The notes under the pieces: model-generated
Database searches by the model: none
What the model saw: the letters and a program-made list of their open reading frames with translations, nothing else
Told to the model about the DNA's origin: nothing
Program-made: the position numbers and the translations under genes
Shown here: piece by piece, positions 41,542-50,107 of the stretch
Position numbering within the stretch: position 1 is the stretch's first letter
Layout: each line of letters starts with the position of its first letter
NCBI GenBank assembly: GCA_016703535.1
Contig: JADJBV010000001.1
Coordinates: 1,922,001-1,986,000 of the forward strand
Reading direction: 5' to 3'
Length of the DNA stretch: 64,000 nucleotides
DNA from: Deltaproteobacteria bacterium
Lineage (GTDB): Bacteria; Myxococcota; Kuafuiibacteriia; Kuafuiibacteriales; Kuafuiibacteriaceae

Positions 41542-42174
41542 ATGACCGAGCCACAAAAGAAAGGTTACCAGAAGGCCGGCAGCGGCACTGGAACCTATTC
41601 CCACGGCGACTTCACCTTTGTCCGCAAGAAGCGGTCGAAGGGCAGTCACATCCACGAAGAGGAAGGCGCCGGCGAGCTGAACATCGTCCCCTACCTCGAC
41701 ATCATCATCAACCTGATCATGTTCCTCCTGGTGGCCCAGGCGACCCTGGTCTCCCTCGGCATGATCGACGTGACCGCGCCCAGCTACGTGGCGGCCGGCC
41801 CGGGGGGTGGCGATCCCACCACCCAGGAGAAGCAACTTCGCCTCACCGTGGGCATCGCGGCCCAAGGCTTCTACATCGCGGCCCGGGGCGGTGTGATCCC
41901 CGGCCAAGAAGAGGCGGCCAACTTGGAGATGACCGCCGAAGGTGTCACCCGAGCCCCGCCGACGGTGCCCAAGAAGCCCGACGGGACCTACGACTACCCG
42001 ACCTTGGCGCGCAAACTGCGGGCGATCAAAGCCCTCTACCCCGACGCGACCGCGGTTTATGTGGCCGCCGAAGACACGACTCCGTACGAGGTGATCGTGA
42101 AGGCCCTCGACTCCTGCCGCGAGGACGCCCAAGGGATGTTGTTCCCCAACGTGGCCTTCTCCCAGATCAACTGA
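41542..42174 (+). CDS. ExbD/TolR family protein 1
   Basis: 210 residues. A short cytoplasmic tail is followed by the single membrane helix at about 50-75 (LNIVPYLDIIINLIMFLLVAQATLVSL); the membrane Asp in PYLDIIINL is the expected proton-carrying residue. The periplasmic part is long, with a predicted C-terminal domain around PDATAVYVAAEDTTPYEVIVKAL, as in ExbD/TolR. It follows the TolQ-like gene by 25 bases and precedes the second TolR-like gene by 9. Confidence 0.87.
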   Translation: MTEPQKKGYQKAGSGTGTYSHGDFTFVRKKRSKGSHIHEEEGAGELNIVPYLDIIINLIMFLLVAQATLVSLGMIDVTAPSYVAAGPGGGDPTTQEKQLRLTVGIAAQGFYIAARGGVIPGQEEAANLEMTAEGVTRAPPTVPKKPDGTYDYPTLARKLRAIKALYPDATAVYVAAEDTTPYEVIVKALDSCREDAQGMLFPNVAFSQIN

Positions 42175-42183
42175 GCAAAGACG

Positions 42184-42768
42184 ATGACCACCAAAGAGGA
42201 AATGGAGCGGGCCGAGCCGACATCCCAGGCGATGTACGATGCGTCGCGGAAGCGGCGGGTCACCAAGCGGCGGAAAAGGCCAACCGGCGGTGAGATCGGC
42301 GAGCTCAACATCACGCCGATGCTCGACATGATGACCATCCTCTTGGTGTTCCTCATCAAGAGTTTTGCGTCGTCATCCCAGAACGTCAACGTCGCCAACC
42401 TGAGCCTGCCTCACTCCACGACCAAGCTGGAGATTGAAGAGGCGATCCAACTGATGATCACGCCCGACGAGATCATGCTGGACCAAAAGCGGGTCACGCT
42501 CCTCGACGGCAAGGGCAACCTGCGCCCCGAAGATCTGCCCGAAGGCCCCAACGGCTACCTGGTGAAGCCGCTCTACGACGCGCTCGAAGCGAAGGCCGAG
42601 TACTTCAAGCGGATCGAAGAGTTCGGCGGCACCCAGTTTGTCGGCCGGGTCGCGATCATCGCCGACAAGACCATCAGCTATAAGACCGTCTTCAAGGTGC
42701 TCTACACAACCGGTCGCGCCGAGTTCGGACTCTTCAAGTTGTTCGTCCAAAAGCCGCCGGCCTCCTAA
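42184..42768 (+). CDS. ExbD/TolR family protein 2
   Basis: 194 residues with a basic tail (SRKRRVTKRRKRPTGG), one membrane helix at about 40-62 (LNITPMLDMMTILLVFLIKSFA) carrying the conserved membrane Asp in PMLDMMT, and a periplasmic domain ending in SYKTVFKVLYTTGRAEFGLFKLFVQ. Two different ExbD types with one TolQ suggest a heteromeric motor stator. It is convergent with the hypothetical lipoprotein gene (19 bases between stops). Confidence 0.87.
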   Translation: MTTKEEMERAEPTSQAMYDASRKRRVTKRRKRPTGGEIGELNITPMLDMMTILLVFLIKSFASSSQNVNVANLSLPHSTTKLEIEEAIQLMITPDEIMLDQKRVTLLDGKGNLRPEDLPEGPNGYLVKPLYDALEAKAEYFKRIEEFGGTQFVGRVAIIADKTISYKTVFKVLYTTGRAEFGLFKLFVQKPPAS

Positions 42769-42787
42769 AGGCTCGGCCCGAACGCCC

Positions 42788-44254
42788 CTACCCTCCCCGA
42801 TCGCACCGGACCACGGGTTCGACGACCAACACCACCGCGCCCGAGACCTCGGCGCGGCGCCCCGGCCCGAAGGTAATGGCTCCAAAACTCCGGGGACCGA
42901 TCGGCCGCAGGTCCGAGACCAGAGCGCCCTTGAGATCGACCACCGGGCCCTCTTCTTCGCCGTAGGGCTGGCCTGGGATCCGGTACAACACCGGCTGGCG
43001 AACCAAGGTGGTCGTCACCAGCAGGCCGTCATCGACCGGACCAAAGGCCCGGGCGCCCAAGCTGACCTCCAAGAAGGGCGCCCAACCCGAACCCTCCCGG
43101 CGGTAGATCCGGGTGCCGTCCAGGAGGGGCCTCTTTCCCGCCGCCAGGAGCGTTCCTCCGGGGCCCGGACCGACGTACTCCACATCGCCGCCGTCGTCCG
43201 AAAGGGGCTCGAGGTTGCTCCGATCTCCCGTCACGTGGAGCACCAAGCTGCGGCCGATCCCGGCGACCAAGGCTCGATCCGGCCCGTAGGGATAAAGGTG
43301 CACGTGGGATCCGCCGAGCCCTCCCGGGTCGAGGCGTCGCCACTCGGCCTCGTCCAGGCGGCGCCGCAAGACCCCCCCGCAGCTGGTGCCGGCCCACAAC
43401 ACCCCTGGGCCGCCGTCGCCCGGGTCCCAATATTCGACGGTGCCCCTTAGGGATCGCTCGGGTGAGGCCCCCGGCCGGTGTTCACAAATGGCGGCCGCCC
43501 GGTCAAAGGGGGGACCTGGCGTGATCCTCCAGTCCTCGGGATCGAGGAAGCCGCTGAGACCGGTGTCGCTGATCATGGCGACGCGCCCGTCCGGGAGGCG
43601 GCGGCCGCCGATCCAGGCGGTGCTGGTCAAGGTGTGGCCCTCGAGCTGCAGCCAGGGGGGATCCGCGTCGGCGTGGAAGCGATAGCGCCCGACCTGGGTC
43701 CCCTGAACCTGGGCGCCCCCGACGACCTTGAAGGCCACCAAGAATAAACCCTTATCGAGGGCGGCGACCCATTGCTCCAACAGCTCGGCACCCGGGACCA
43801 AAGGCGGGAACTCGACCGGGCCGTAGGCGGTCAGGCCGGCTTCGGGATCGGGGCGTGGGCCCCACCACGGGATGTTGGGCTCCGAGGTGCTGTCCAACCA
43901 GTTCTCCTCCTCCGCCGCCCAGCGGTGCCGAGTCAGGCCGCAGGGCACGCCCTCTCGGCGACACTCCAAGACCGCCCCGCTGCCGCCGTAGCGGACCACC
44001 TGGCTGTCCAGGCCCAAGACGCTCCGATCGCAGGCGAAGGTCCGAACCTCGAGCCGGGCGTCGGCGGCCAAGGCCAAAGGCAAAGGCGAGCCGGCCGAGG
44101 GATCGATGGCCAAGGCGGAGATGGTGGCGTCCTCCACCTCAAAGAGCACCGCGGTGGCCGCGGCCTCGGTGCCCGGAGGCAAGGCGGGCAGCTCCAACGG
44201 GGCCTCACAACCGGTCCACCCCAAGGCGAAGAGGGCGAACCACCGAAGTTGCAC
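42788..44254 (-). CDS. Hypothetical lipoprotein, probably beta-propeller-like
   Basis: 488 residues. A signal (MQLRWFALFALGWTGCEAP) ends at a Cys in the right place for a lipoprotein, though Trp at -3 is atypical. The body has many short beta strands and Gly/Asp turns, as in propellers, with two Cys pairs (FACDRS, ECRREGVPCGL). No known domain signature. It lies alone, convergent with the TolQ operon and upstream of cheB on the same strand (57 bases away). Confidence 0.6.
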   Translation of the reverse strand: MQLRWFALFALGWTGCEAPLELPALPPGTEAAATAVLFEVEDATISALAIDPSAGSPLPLALAADARLEVRTFACDRSVLGLDSQVVRYGGSGAVLECRREGVPCGLTRHRWAAEEENWLDSTSEPNIPWWGPRPDPEAGLTAYGPVEFPPLVPGAELLEQWVAALDKGLFLVAFKVVGGAQVQGTQVGRYRFHADADPPWLQLEGHTLTSTAWIGGRRLPDGRVAMISDTGLSGFLDPEDWRITPGPPFDRAAAICEHRPGASPERSLRGTVEYWDPGDGGPGVLWAGTSCGGVLRRRLDEAEWRRLDPGGLGGSHVHLYPYGPDRALVAGIGRSLVLHVTGDRSNLEPLSDDGGDVEYVGPGPGGTLLAAGKRPLLDGTRIYRREGSGWAPFLEVSLGARAFGPVDDGLLVTTTLVRQPVLYRIPGQPYGEEEGPVVDLKGALVSDLRPIGPRSFGAITFGPGRRAEVSGAVVLVVEPVVRCDRGG

Positions 44255-44311
44255 TAGAAGGAGGTTAGCAGGACTTCTTCGGCGCTAGAACGTGGTGGCC
44301 GTTTGGGCCAC

Positions 44312-45382
44312 TCAGCTCCGTTCAGACATGATCTCGTCGGCCAGTTGATCGAGGCCAACGCTGCGATCGACGGCCCCCCGCTTCACGGCCTCTTTGGGCA
44401 TCCCGTAGACCACGCAGCTGGCCTCGTCTTGGGCCAAGGTCCGGGCCCCGGCCTGCTTCATCTCCAGCAAGCCAGCGGCGCCGTCGTCGCCCATCCCGGT
44501 CATGATGATCCCCAGGGCGTTTCGGCCGGCCGCCTGGGCCACCGAACGAAACAGGACATCGACCGAAGGCCGGTGGCGACTGACAGGAGGCCCGTCCACG
44601 ACGTCCACCTGGTATTGGGCGCCGCTTCGACGGAGCAGTAGGTGTTTGCCCCCGGGGGCGATCAAGGCCTTGCCAGGGGTGAGCCGGTCACCCCGTTTGG
44701 CTTCCACCACCTCGATCTCGCAGACCGCGTTCAGCCGTGAGGCAAACGCCGCGGTGAAGGTCTCGGGCATGTGCTGGACCACCACCACCGCCGGCGCCAG
44801 CCGAGGCAAGCTGCTCAACACCTGCTCGAGGGCCAAGGTGCCACCGGTCGAGGCGCCGATGGCCACCACCCGTTCGGTGGTCTCGGCCAAGGCCCGCTCG
44901 GGATGAAACGGCAGGATCACGTCGGCGGTGTGCCGCTCCTCGACCTCCAGGGGGACCACCTTCCGCGGCCGTCGCCGGACGTTGGCGCCCGCGGCCATCT
45001 TGATGGTCGAGATCAACTCGGAGGTGGAGGTCTCCAGGAACTGCTTGAGGCCAACCTTGGGTTTGGCCAACACCGCGACCGCCCCGGCCGCCAGGGCGTC
45101 GAGGGAGGTCTGGGCGCCCGCTTGGGTCAAGGTCGAGCAGATCACCACCGGGGTCGGCCGCTCCGCCATCAACTTCCGCAGGAAGCTGAGGCCGTCCATC
45201 CGGGGCATCTCGACGTCGAGGACGATGACGTCGGGCCAACAACGTCGCAGGTGTTCGGTGGCCGCGATCGGATCGACGGCCAAACCGATCACCTCCAGCT
45301 CGGGGTCTTGGCCCAACACCGCCGACAAGACCTGGCGCACCACCGCCGAGTCGTCGACCACCAGGACCTTGGTCTTGGCCAC
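44312..45382 (-). CDS. cheB: Chemotaxis response regulator protein-glutamate methylesterase CheB
   Basis: 356 residues: an N-terminal receiver (D10, D11, phosphoacceptor D56 in VLDVEMPRMDG) and a C-terminal methylesterase with S178 in GASTGG, H204 in VQHMPE and D300 in GMGDDGA. It removes methyl groups from, or deamidates, chemoreceptor glutamates. Last gene of the chemosensory operon, 31 bases downstream of cheW. The usual partner cheR is not in the window, nor is cheY. Confidence 0.95.
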   Translation of the reverse strand: MAKTKVLVVDDSAVVRQVLSAVLGQDPELEVIGLAVDPIAATEHLRRCWPDVIVLDVEMPRMDGLSFLRKLMAERPTPVVICSTLTQAGAQTSLDALAAGAVAVLAKPKVGLKQFLETSTSELISTIKMAAGANVRRRPRKVVPLEVEERHTADVILPFHPERALAETTERVVAIGASTGGTLALEQVLSSLPRLAPAVVVVQHMPETFTAAFASRLNAVCEIEVVEAKRGDRLTPGKALIAPGGKHLLLRRSGAQYQVDVVDGPPVSRHRPSVDVLFRSVAQAAGRNALGIIMTGMGDDGAAGLLEMKQAGARTLAQDEASCVVYGMPKEAVKRGAVDRSVGLDQLADEIMSERS

Positions 45383-45413
45383 CTCAACGTTCCTTATCGC
45401 AGCGCTTGCGGCC

Positions 45414-45926
45414 CTAAGCCGCGGGCGCCACCGCCGCGCTCGCCGCCACCAAACCCGCGAGGTCCTCGGTGGACAACACGTGTTGAGGGTCCAAGATGAT
45501 CACGAAACCGGTCCCCATCTTGCCCATGCCAGCGATGAAGTTGGTCGGGATCCGAGCGCCGAAGCTCGGCGGGGGCGCGATGTCATCGGCGGGGATCTCC
45601 ACCACCGCGTTCACCGCGTCGACCATCAAGCCGAGGTGCTGGTGCCGGCCCTGCTCTTCGTGTTCGACGACCACGATGCAGGAGCGTTTGCTGACGGTCG
45701 CCGGTGGCCCCCCAAAGCGGGCGGCCAGATCGACCACCGGAAGGACGGCCCCCCGGAGGTTGATCACGCCCCGGATCGTGGAGGGCATCATGGGTACGGT
45801 GGTCAAGGCCCCGTATTCGATGATCTCCTTCACCGAGAGGATCTGGAGGGCGAAGACCTCTTTGGCGAGCAAGAAGGTCAGGTATTGGGTCGGCTCGTTC
45901 GTTGCCGTGGCGTTCGCTGCGTTCAT
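45414..45926 (-). CDS. cheW: Chemotaxis coupling protein CheW
   Basis: 170 residues, a CheW domain linking the receptor tips to CheA (YLTFLLAKEVFALQILSVKEII and RGVINLRGAVLPVVDL are typical). The C-terminal half shows the expected strand pattern, ending in FIAGMGKMGTGFVIILD. It sits 9 bases after the chemoreceptor gene, third in the order MCP-cheW-cheB. Confidence 0.92.
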   Translation of the reverse strand: MNAANATATNEPTQYLTFLLAKEVFALQILSVKEIIEYGALTTVPMMPSTIRGVINLRGAVLPVVDLAARFGGPPATVSKRSCIVVVEHEEQGRHQHLGLMVDAVNAVVEIPADDIAPPPSFGARIPTNFIAGMGKMGTGFVIILDPQHVLSTEDLAGLVAASAAVAPAA

Positions 45927-45934
45927 GACCCCTC

Positions 45935-47587
45935 CTAAAACTCCGCGAAGTTGGTGTCGTCGAGGCTGTGGGCCCCTTTGTGGACGTGCACCTCCGGGGC
46001 GGGCGGGGCCGGCCGCGGGGCCACCGCCGACGCCGACGGCGACACCTTGGCCCGAGGGCGCCGGGTCCCCTTCCCTTTTTGCCCTTGGTCCAGCTTGAAG
46101 AAGGCCATCGACTCCCGCAGCTGCTCCGCCTGGGCGCTCATGGTCTCGGAGGTGGCCGCCAGTTCTTCGGAGCTGGCCGCGTTCTGCTGGGTCATGCGGT
46201 TGAGTTGCCCCACCGCGGTGTTGATCTGGGAGACACCCGCCGACTGCTCCAAGGAGGCCGCCGCGATCTCTTGCACCAGGTCAGAGGTCTTCTTGATCGC
46301 CGGGACGATCTCATCGAGCAACTTCCCGGCCCGCTCCGCCAGCTCCACGCTGTTGGTGGCCACGGTCCCGATCTCCAGGGCCGCCACCTGGCTGCGCTCC
46401 GCCAACTTCCGGACTTCCGTGGCGACCACCGCAAAGCCCTTCCCGTGTTCACCGGCCCTGGCCGCTTCGATGGCGGCGTTGAGCGCCAGCAGGTTGGTCT
46501 GGTAGGCGATGTCGTCGATGATCCCGATCTTCTGGGCGATCTGCTTCATGGCCTGGACAGTCTGCTTGACCGCGTCCCCACCTTCAGCGGCTTCTTTGGA
46601 GGCGTTGGTCGCCATGCCGTCGGTCAACTTGGCGTTTTCGGTGTTTTGGGAGATCGAGGCGGTCATCTCTTCGATCGAAGCGCTGGTCTCTTCGACGCTC
46701 GAGGCTTGAGCGCTGGAGGCCTGGGACAAGGACTGGGCGGTGGCGCTCACCTCTTCGGAGGCGCTCGACAGGGCCTCGGAGCCCGAGTTCACTTCGGTCA
46801 CCACTTGGGTGAGCTTGGAGATCATGTTCTGCATCGAGGTCATCAGCTGACCCACCTCGTCCCTAGAGGTGTTGTCGATGCTGGCGGTGAGGTCACCTTC
46901 AGCCAGCCGGTCGGCCACCTGGGAGGCCTCCGACAAGGGCGCGGTGATGCTCCGGGTCAGGACAAAAGCCACGATGGTGCCAAAGAGGAGCGCCACCACC
47001 CCGAGGCCGATCATCAGGTTCCGGGCGCTGTCATAGGCCTCGCCCGCCTCCTTGTGTTCGGCCGCCGCGGCCTCCACCTGGATCGCCATGTTGCGATCGA
47101 TGGCGTCTTGCCACGCGGTCGCCGCGGGTCCTCCCTTCTCCATGAGGACTTGGGTGGCCTCTTGATCCTTGTTGGCCGACGCCATCTCCAAGACCTGATC
47201 GGTGAACTCTCTGGCATCTGCCGCCAGGTTCTTGATCTCAGCCCGGAGCGCCCGGCCTCGGTCGTCGGTCGGGAGCGGCTCGAGTCGCTGCTGGGCCGAG
47301 TCATAACGCTGGCGGGCTTCGGCGATCTTCTTCCTCTCGGCGGCCTGGGCCGCCGAGTCGTCGAGGAGGATCATGGTCCGGGTCACTCGACTCACGATGT
47401 GGACCGACTCGGACATCGTCACGAGCAACTCGGTCTTGAGGTTGGTCACCTCCACCAGGTCCTTGAAGCGGTGATTCATGGTGGCCATGTTGCTGAGCCC
47501 GGCGAAGAGCAAGACGCCCACCATCGCCAGCAAGGCGCCAAAGCCGACCACCAGTCGGGTCCCAATCTTAAAGTCAGTGATCTTCAT
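45935..47587 (-). CDS. Methyl-accepting chemotaxis protein with 4HB-type sensor and CheR-binding tail
   Basis: 550 residues from the ATG at 47587, which has AAGGAAAGAG upstream. Two membrane spans (about 10-32 and 190-214) frame a roughly 150-residue periplasmic helical-bundle sensor. A HAMP domain follows and then the signalling domain, whose tip DIAYQTNLLALNAAIEAARAGEHGKGFAVVATEVRKLAERS is canonical. The last residues, Asn-Phe-Ala-Glu-Phe, fit the CheR/CheB tether pattern N(W/F)xx(F/Y). In the same transcription unit as cheA, 16 bases after it. Confidence 0.93.
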   Translation of the reverse strand: MKITDFKIGTRLVVGFGALLAMVGVLLFAGLSNMATMNHRFKDLVEVTNLKTELLVTMSESVHIVSRVTRTMILLDDSAAQAAERKKIAEARQRYDSAQQRLEPLPTDDRGRALRAEIKNLAADAREFTDQVLEMASANKDQEATQVLMEKGGPAATAWQDAIDRNMAIQVEAAAAEHKEAGEAYDSARNLMIGLGVVALLFGTIVAFVLTRSITAPLSEASQVADRLAEGDLTASIDNTSRDEVGQLMTSMQNMISKLTQVVTEVNSGSEALSSASEEVSATAQSLSQASSAQASSVEETSASIEEMTASISQNTENAKLTDGMATNASKEAAEGGDAVKQTVQAMKQIAQKIGIIDDIAYQTNLLALNAAIEAARAGEHGKGFAVVATEVRKLAERSQVAALEIGTVATNSVELAERAGKLLDEIVPAIKKTSDLVQEIAAASLEQSAGVSQINTAVGQLNRMTQQNAASSEELAATSETMSAQAEQLRESMAFFKLDQGQKGKGTRRPRAKVSPSASAVAPRPAPPAPEVHVHKGAHSLDDTNFAEF

Positions 47588-47603
47588 GATTTTTCTCTTT
47601 CCT

Positions 47604-49775
47604 TCAGCTCGCGACACTCGCCGGGGCCACCGGGGAGCGGGTCCCAGGGTGGTCCTCGTGTTCGCGGGCCCTTTGCATCGAATCCTTGATCAAGACCGCC
47701 ACGTCCAAGATCAACCCCACCTCACCAGTGCCCAAGATCGTCGAGCCACTGATGCAGCGCGCCCGGTTGAACACCGCGTTGAGAGGTTTGATCACCGTCT
47801 GGAACTCACCGAGTAGGGTGTCGACCACCAACCCGGCCCGAAGGTTGCCGTGCCGCAACACCACCACCGACTCCCGGCGGTTCGGATTGGCGGGGAGGCC
47901 AAAGACCTCCCGGAGCCGAATGAAGGGCAGCACCTCGCCGCGCAGGTTGGTGTAGTGGGCCTCACCTTCGGACTTGAGCTCCACACACTCTTCCACCGTC
48001 TCCAACGGGACGACGTAGCTGGTGGGCCCCACCCCCACCAAAAAGCCGTCGATGATCGCCAAGGTCAGGGGCAGCCGGACGCTGACCGTGGTGCCTTGCC
48101 CCGGTTGGGAGCGCACGTGCACGGAACCACGCATCGCCTCGACGTTGCGCTTTACCACGTCCATACCCACGCCGCGGCCCGAGATGTTGGTGACCTCGGC
48201 GGCGGTCGAAAAGCCCGGCTCGAAGATCAGTCGGAAGATCTGCTCGTCGCTCAGGGATTCATGGGCTTCGATGAGGCCCCGATCGATGGCCTTCTTCATG
48301 ATCCGGTCCCGATCGAGACCACCCCCGTCATCCTTCACCTCGATGACGATGTTGCCCGACTCGTGGAAGGCGTTGAGGCCCACCGTACCCCGGACCGGTT
48401 TACCCGCCGCCAGGCGTCTTTCGGAGGATTCGATCCCGTGATCCATCGCGTTGCGCACCAGGTGCATCAGCGGATCGCCGAGCTTTTCGACCACGGTCTT
48501 GTCGAGTTCGGTCTCTTCGCCGCTGACCTCGAGGACGATGTCTTTGCCCAGGTCCCGGGCTACGTCCCGCACCACCCGCTGGAAACGAGCGAAGGTGCCG
48601 CCGATCTTAATCATCCGCAGCTGGAGGGCGCTGTCCCGGACCTCCTCCACCAGCTCGGCGATCGTCGAGTTGACCTCCTCTAATTCAGGCACGCTGGCGC
48701 GTCGAGCCATGACCTGCCCACCGGCGGCGGCGATGATCAGCTCCCCGACCAGATCGATCAGGTGGTCCAACTTGTCGGCGTCGACCCGCAGGGTGCGGCC
48801 CTCTTTGGAGCCGGCCTCGGTGGTATTGGCGGTTCGGCTCGCCGAAGTGGCGGATGGGTTGGTTGGGCTCTGGGGTGGTGGCGAAGACGTCGCGGTCGCG
48901 GCCTTTGCCTCGGCCTCCAGGTCTTCGAAGAGGAAGACCGTTCGCACGTCTTCTGCCGCCGAAGCTTGCCGGGCCTTTTGCAAGGCCGAGAGCTCCACGC
49001 TTCCGGTGGCCGCGATCAGCGGGTCGAGGACCTGGGGGCCCTCGGGCAACAGGTCGATCATCCGCAGGAACGCCGAGGTGGGGCTGCCGGGGGGCAAGAT
49101 CCAAAGGCGGCACTGGTCCTTCACCAGACCGAAGGCCTCGTTGATCACCGCCTCATCCGCTGGGCCTCGGAGCGCCAACTCGAAGCCGAGTCGACAGTCG
49201 GTCGGATCTTCCGTCCTGGGCCCCTCGACCACCGACACCCCCAGCAACTCGCCGACGGTGCCCAGGTGCCGGACGAAGGCGATCGGATCCAAGCCTTGCC
49301 GCAGCACTCCCGGCTGAAAGCGGACCGACACGTGCCAGGCACCGGAAGGGGCCGCGGTGGGCTCGGGGTTGAGCGAGGCCGGGCCTCCCAGCTGAGCCCC
49401 CAGCTCGAGGGCCAGGGGTTGGGTCAAGGCGGCCAGGGCCGGGCTCGGCACCAACTGTCCCTTGGCCACCTCGTCGAGGAGGGCCGAGAGGTGGTCTTTG
49501 CAGCGCAGGAGCAGGCTGACCCGGTCGGGGGTCACCGCAAGTTGTTGGCCACGGAAGGCGTCGAGGACCCCCTCGACCGCGTGGGCGAAGTGCACCAGAT
49601 GATCCAGGCCAAACATGCCGGCCGAGCCCTTGACGGTGTGGGCGGCCCGAAAGATCGCGTTGAGGGTCTCTTCGGGTGCGCCCGAGCGCTCGAGCCCCAA
49701 CAGGTCGGTCTCCATCACCTCCAAAAGTTCGCGGCTTTCGGTGATGAAGGTCTTGAGCACGTCATCCGGCGTCAT
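47604..49775 (-). CDS. cheA: Chemotaxis histidine kinase CheA
   Basis: 723 residues. The Hpt domain carries the phosphorylated His46 in AAHTVKGSAGMFG. A linker region (about 135-310) holds a less conserved response-regulator-binding part. The dimerisation segment, HATPase (N-box LVRNAMDHGIE, G1 DDGGGLD, G2 GRGVGMDVVK) and a CheW-like C-terminal domain follow. It phosphorylates CheY-type regulators and CheB. The gene starts 14 bases inside the STAS gene and ends 16 bases before the MCP start. Confidence 0.95.
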   Translation of the reverse strand: MTPDDVLKTFITESRELLEVMETDLLGLERSGAPEETLNAIFRAAHTVKGSAGMFGLDHLVHFAHAVEGVLDAFRGQQLAVTPDRVSLLLRCKDHLSALLDEVAKGQLVPSPALAALTQPLALELGAQLGGPASLNPEPTAAPSGAWHVSVRFQPGVLRQGLDPIAFVRHLGTVGELLGVSVVEGPRTEDPTDCRLGFELALRGPADEAVINEAFGLVKDQCRLWILPPGSPTSAFLRMIDLLPEGPQVLDPLIAATGSVELSALQKARQASAAEDVRTVFLFEDLEAEAKAATATSSPPPQSPTNPSATSASRTANTTEAGSKEGRTLRVDADKLDHLIDLVGELIIAAAGGQVMARRASVPELEEVNSTIAELVEEVRDSALQLRMIKIGGTFARFQRVVRDVARDLGKDIVLEVSGEETELDKTVVEKLGDPLMHLVRNAMDHGIESSERRLAAGKPVRGTVGLNAFHESGNIVIEVKDDGGGLDRDRIMKKAIDRGLIEAHESLSDEQIFRLIFEPGFSTAAEVTNISGRGVGMDVVKRNVEAMRGSVHVRSQPGQGTTVSVRLPLTLAIIDGFLVGVGPTSYVVPLETVEECVELKSEGEAHYTNLRGEVLPFIRLREVFGLPANPNRRESVVVLRHGNLRAGLVVDTLLGEFQTVIKPLNAVFNRARCISGSTILGTGEVGLILDVAVLIKDSMQRAREHEDHPGTRSPVAPASVAS

Positions 49776-50037
49776 GGGTCTTGGCTCCTCGAGTCCTCGG
49801 GAAGTGCTCGTTCAGGTGGAGCAGGTTCAGCACCTCGGTGACCGCCGCACTCGGCGAGGCCAAGCGCAGCCCCCGGGCGCGGTGCACCTCGAGCAAGAGT
49901 TGCAGGCCCGCGGTGTCGAGTTCGTCGACGGCCTTCAGGTCCAGGTCGAGTGGGGTCGCGCCGGCCTCGAGCAACGCAGCTCGATGTTGAGCGATCGTCG
50001 ACACGCTCAGTGGACCTCGAATCTTGATCTTGGTCAT
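49762..50037 (-). CDS. STAS domain protein heading the chemosensory operon
   Basis: 91 residues from the ATG at 50037; the ATG at 50055 is possible. A single STAS (SpoIIAA-like) fold: LDLKAVDELDTAGLQLLLEVHRARG, in which the phosphorylatable Ser of anti-anti-sigma factors is replaced by Thr, as in chemosensory-associated STAS proteins. It overlaps cheA by 14 bases. An 18-bp palindrome lies just upstream of the start (50062-50079). Confidence 0.75.
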   Translation of the reverse strand: MTKIKIRGPLSVSTIAQHRAALLEAGATPLDLDLKAVDELDTAGLQLLLEVHRARGLRLASPSAAVTEVLNLLHLNEHFPRTRGAKTHDAG

Positions 50038-50061
50038 GGGTAAGCTGCCTGTCATTTCGGC

Positions 50062-50079
50062 CAATGTTCCTGAACATTG
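50062..50079. promoter_or_regulatory. 18-bp perfect palindrome CAATGTTC-CT-GAACATTG upstream of the STAS-cheA operon
   Basis: Perfect 8-bp arms around CT/AG, 25 bp before the STAS start codon at 50037, so it probably overlaps the promoter. It is the only such symmetric site in the gap between the operon and the porin gene. The centre GTTC-CT-GAAC is not the usual SOS box. Confidence 0.55.
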
Positions 50080-50107
50080 AGCCAGGTTCCGGAGCTTTTT
50101 TAGGGCT

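Noticed and set aside
50062..50079. SOS (LexA) box
   Set aside because: The centre is GTTC-CT-GAAC with two bases between; the known boxes I recall have other spacing, and the genes are not repair genes.
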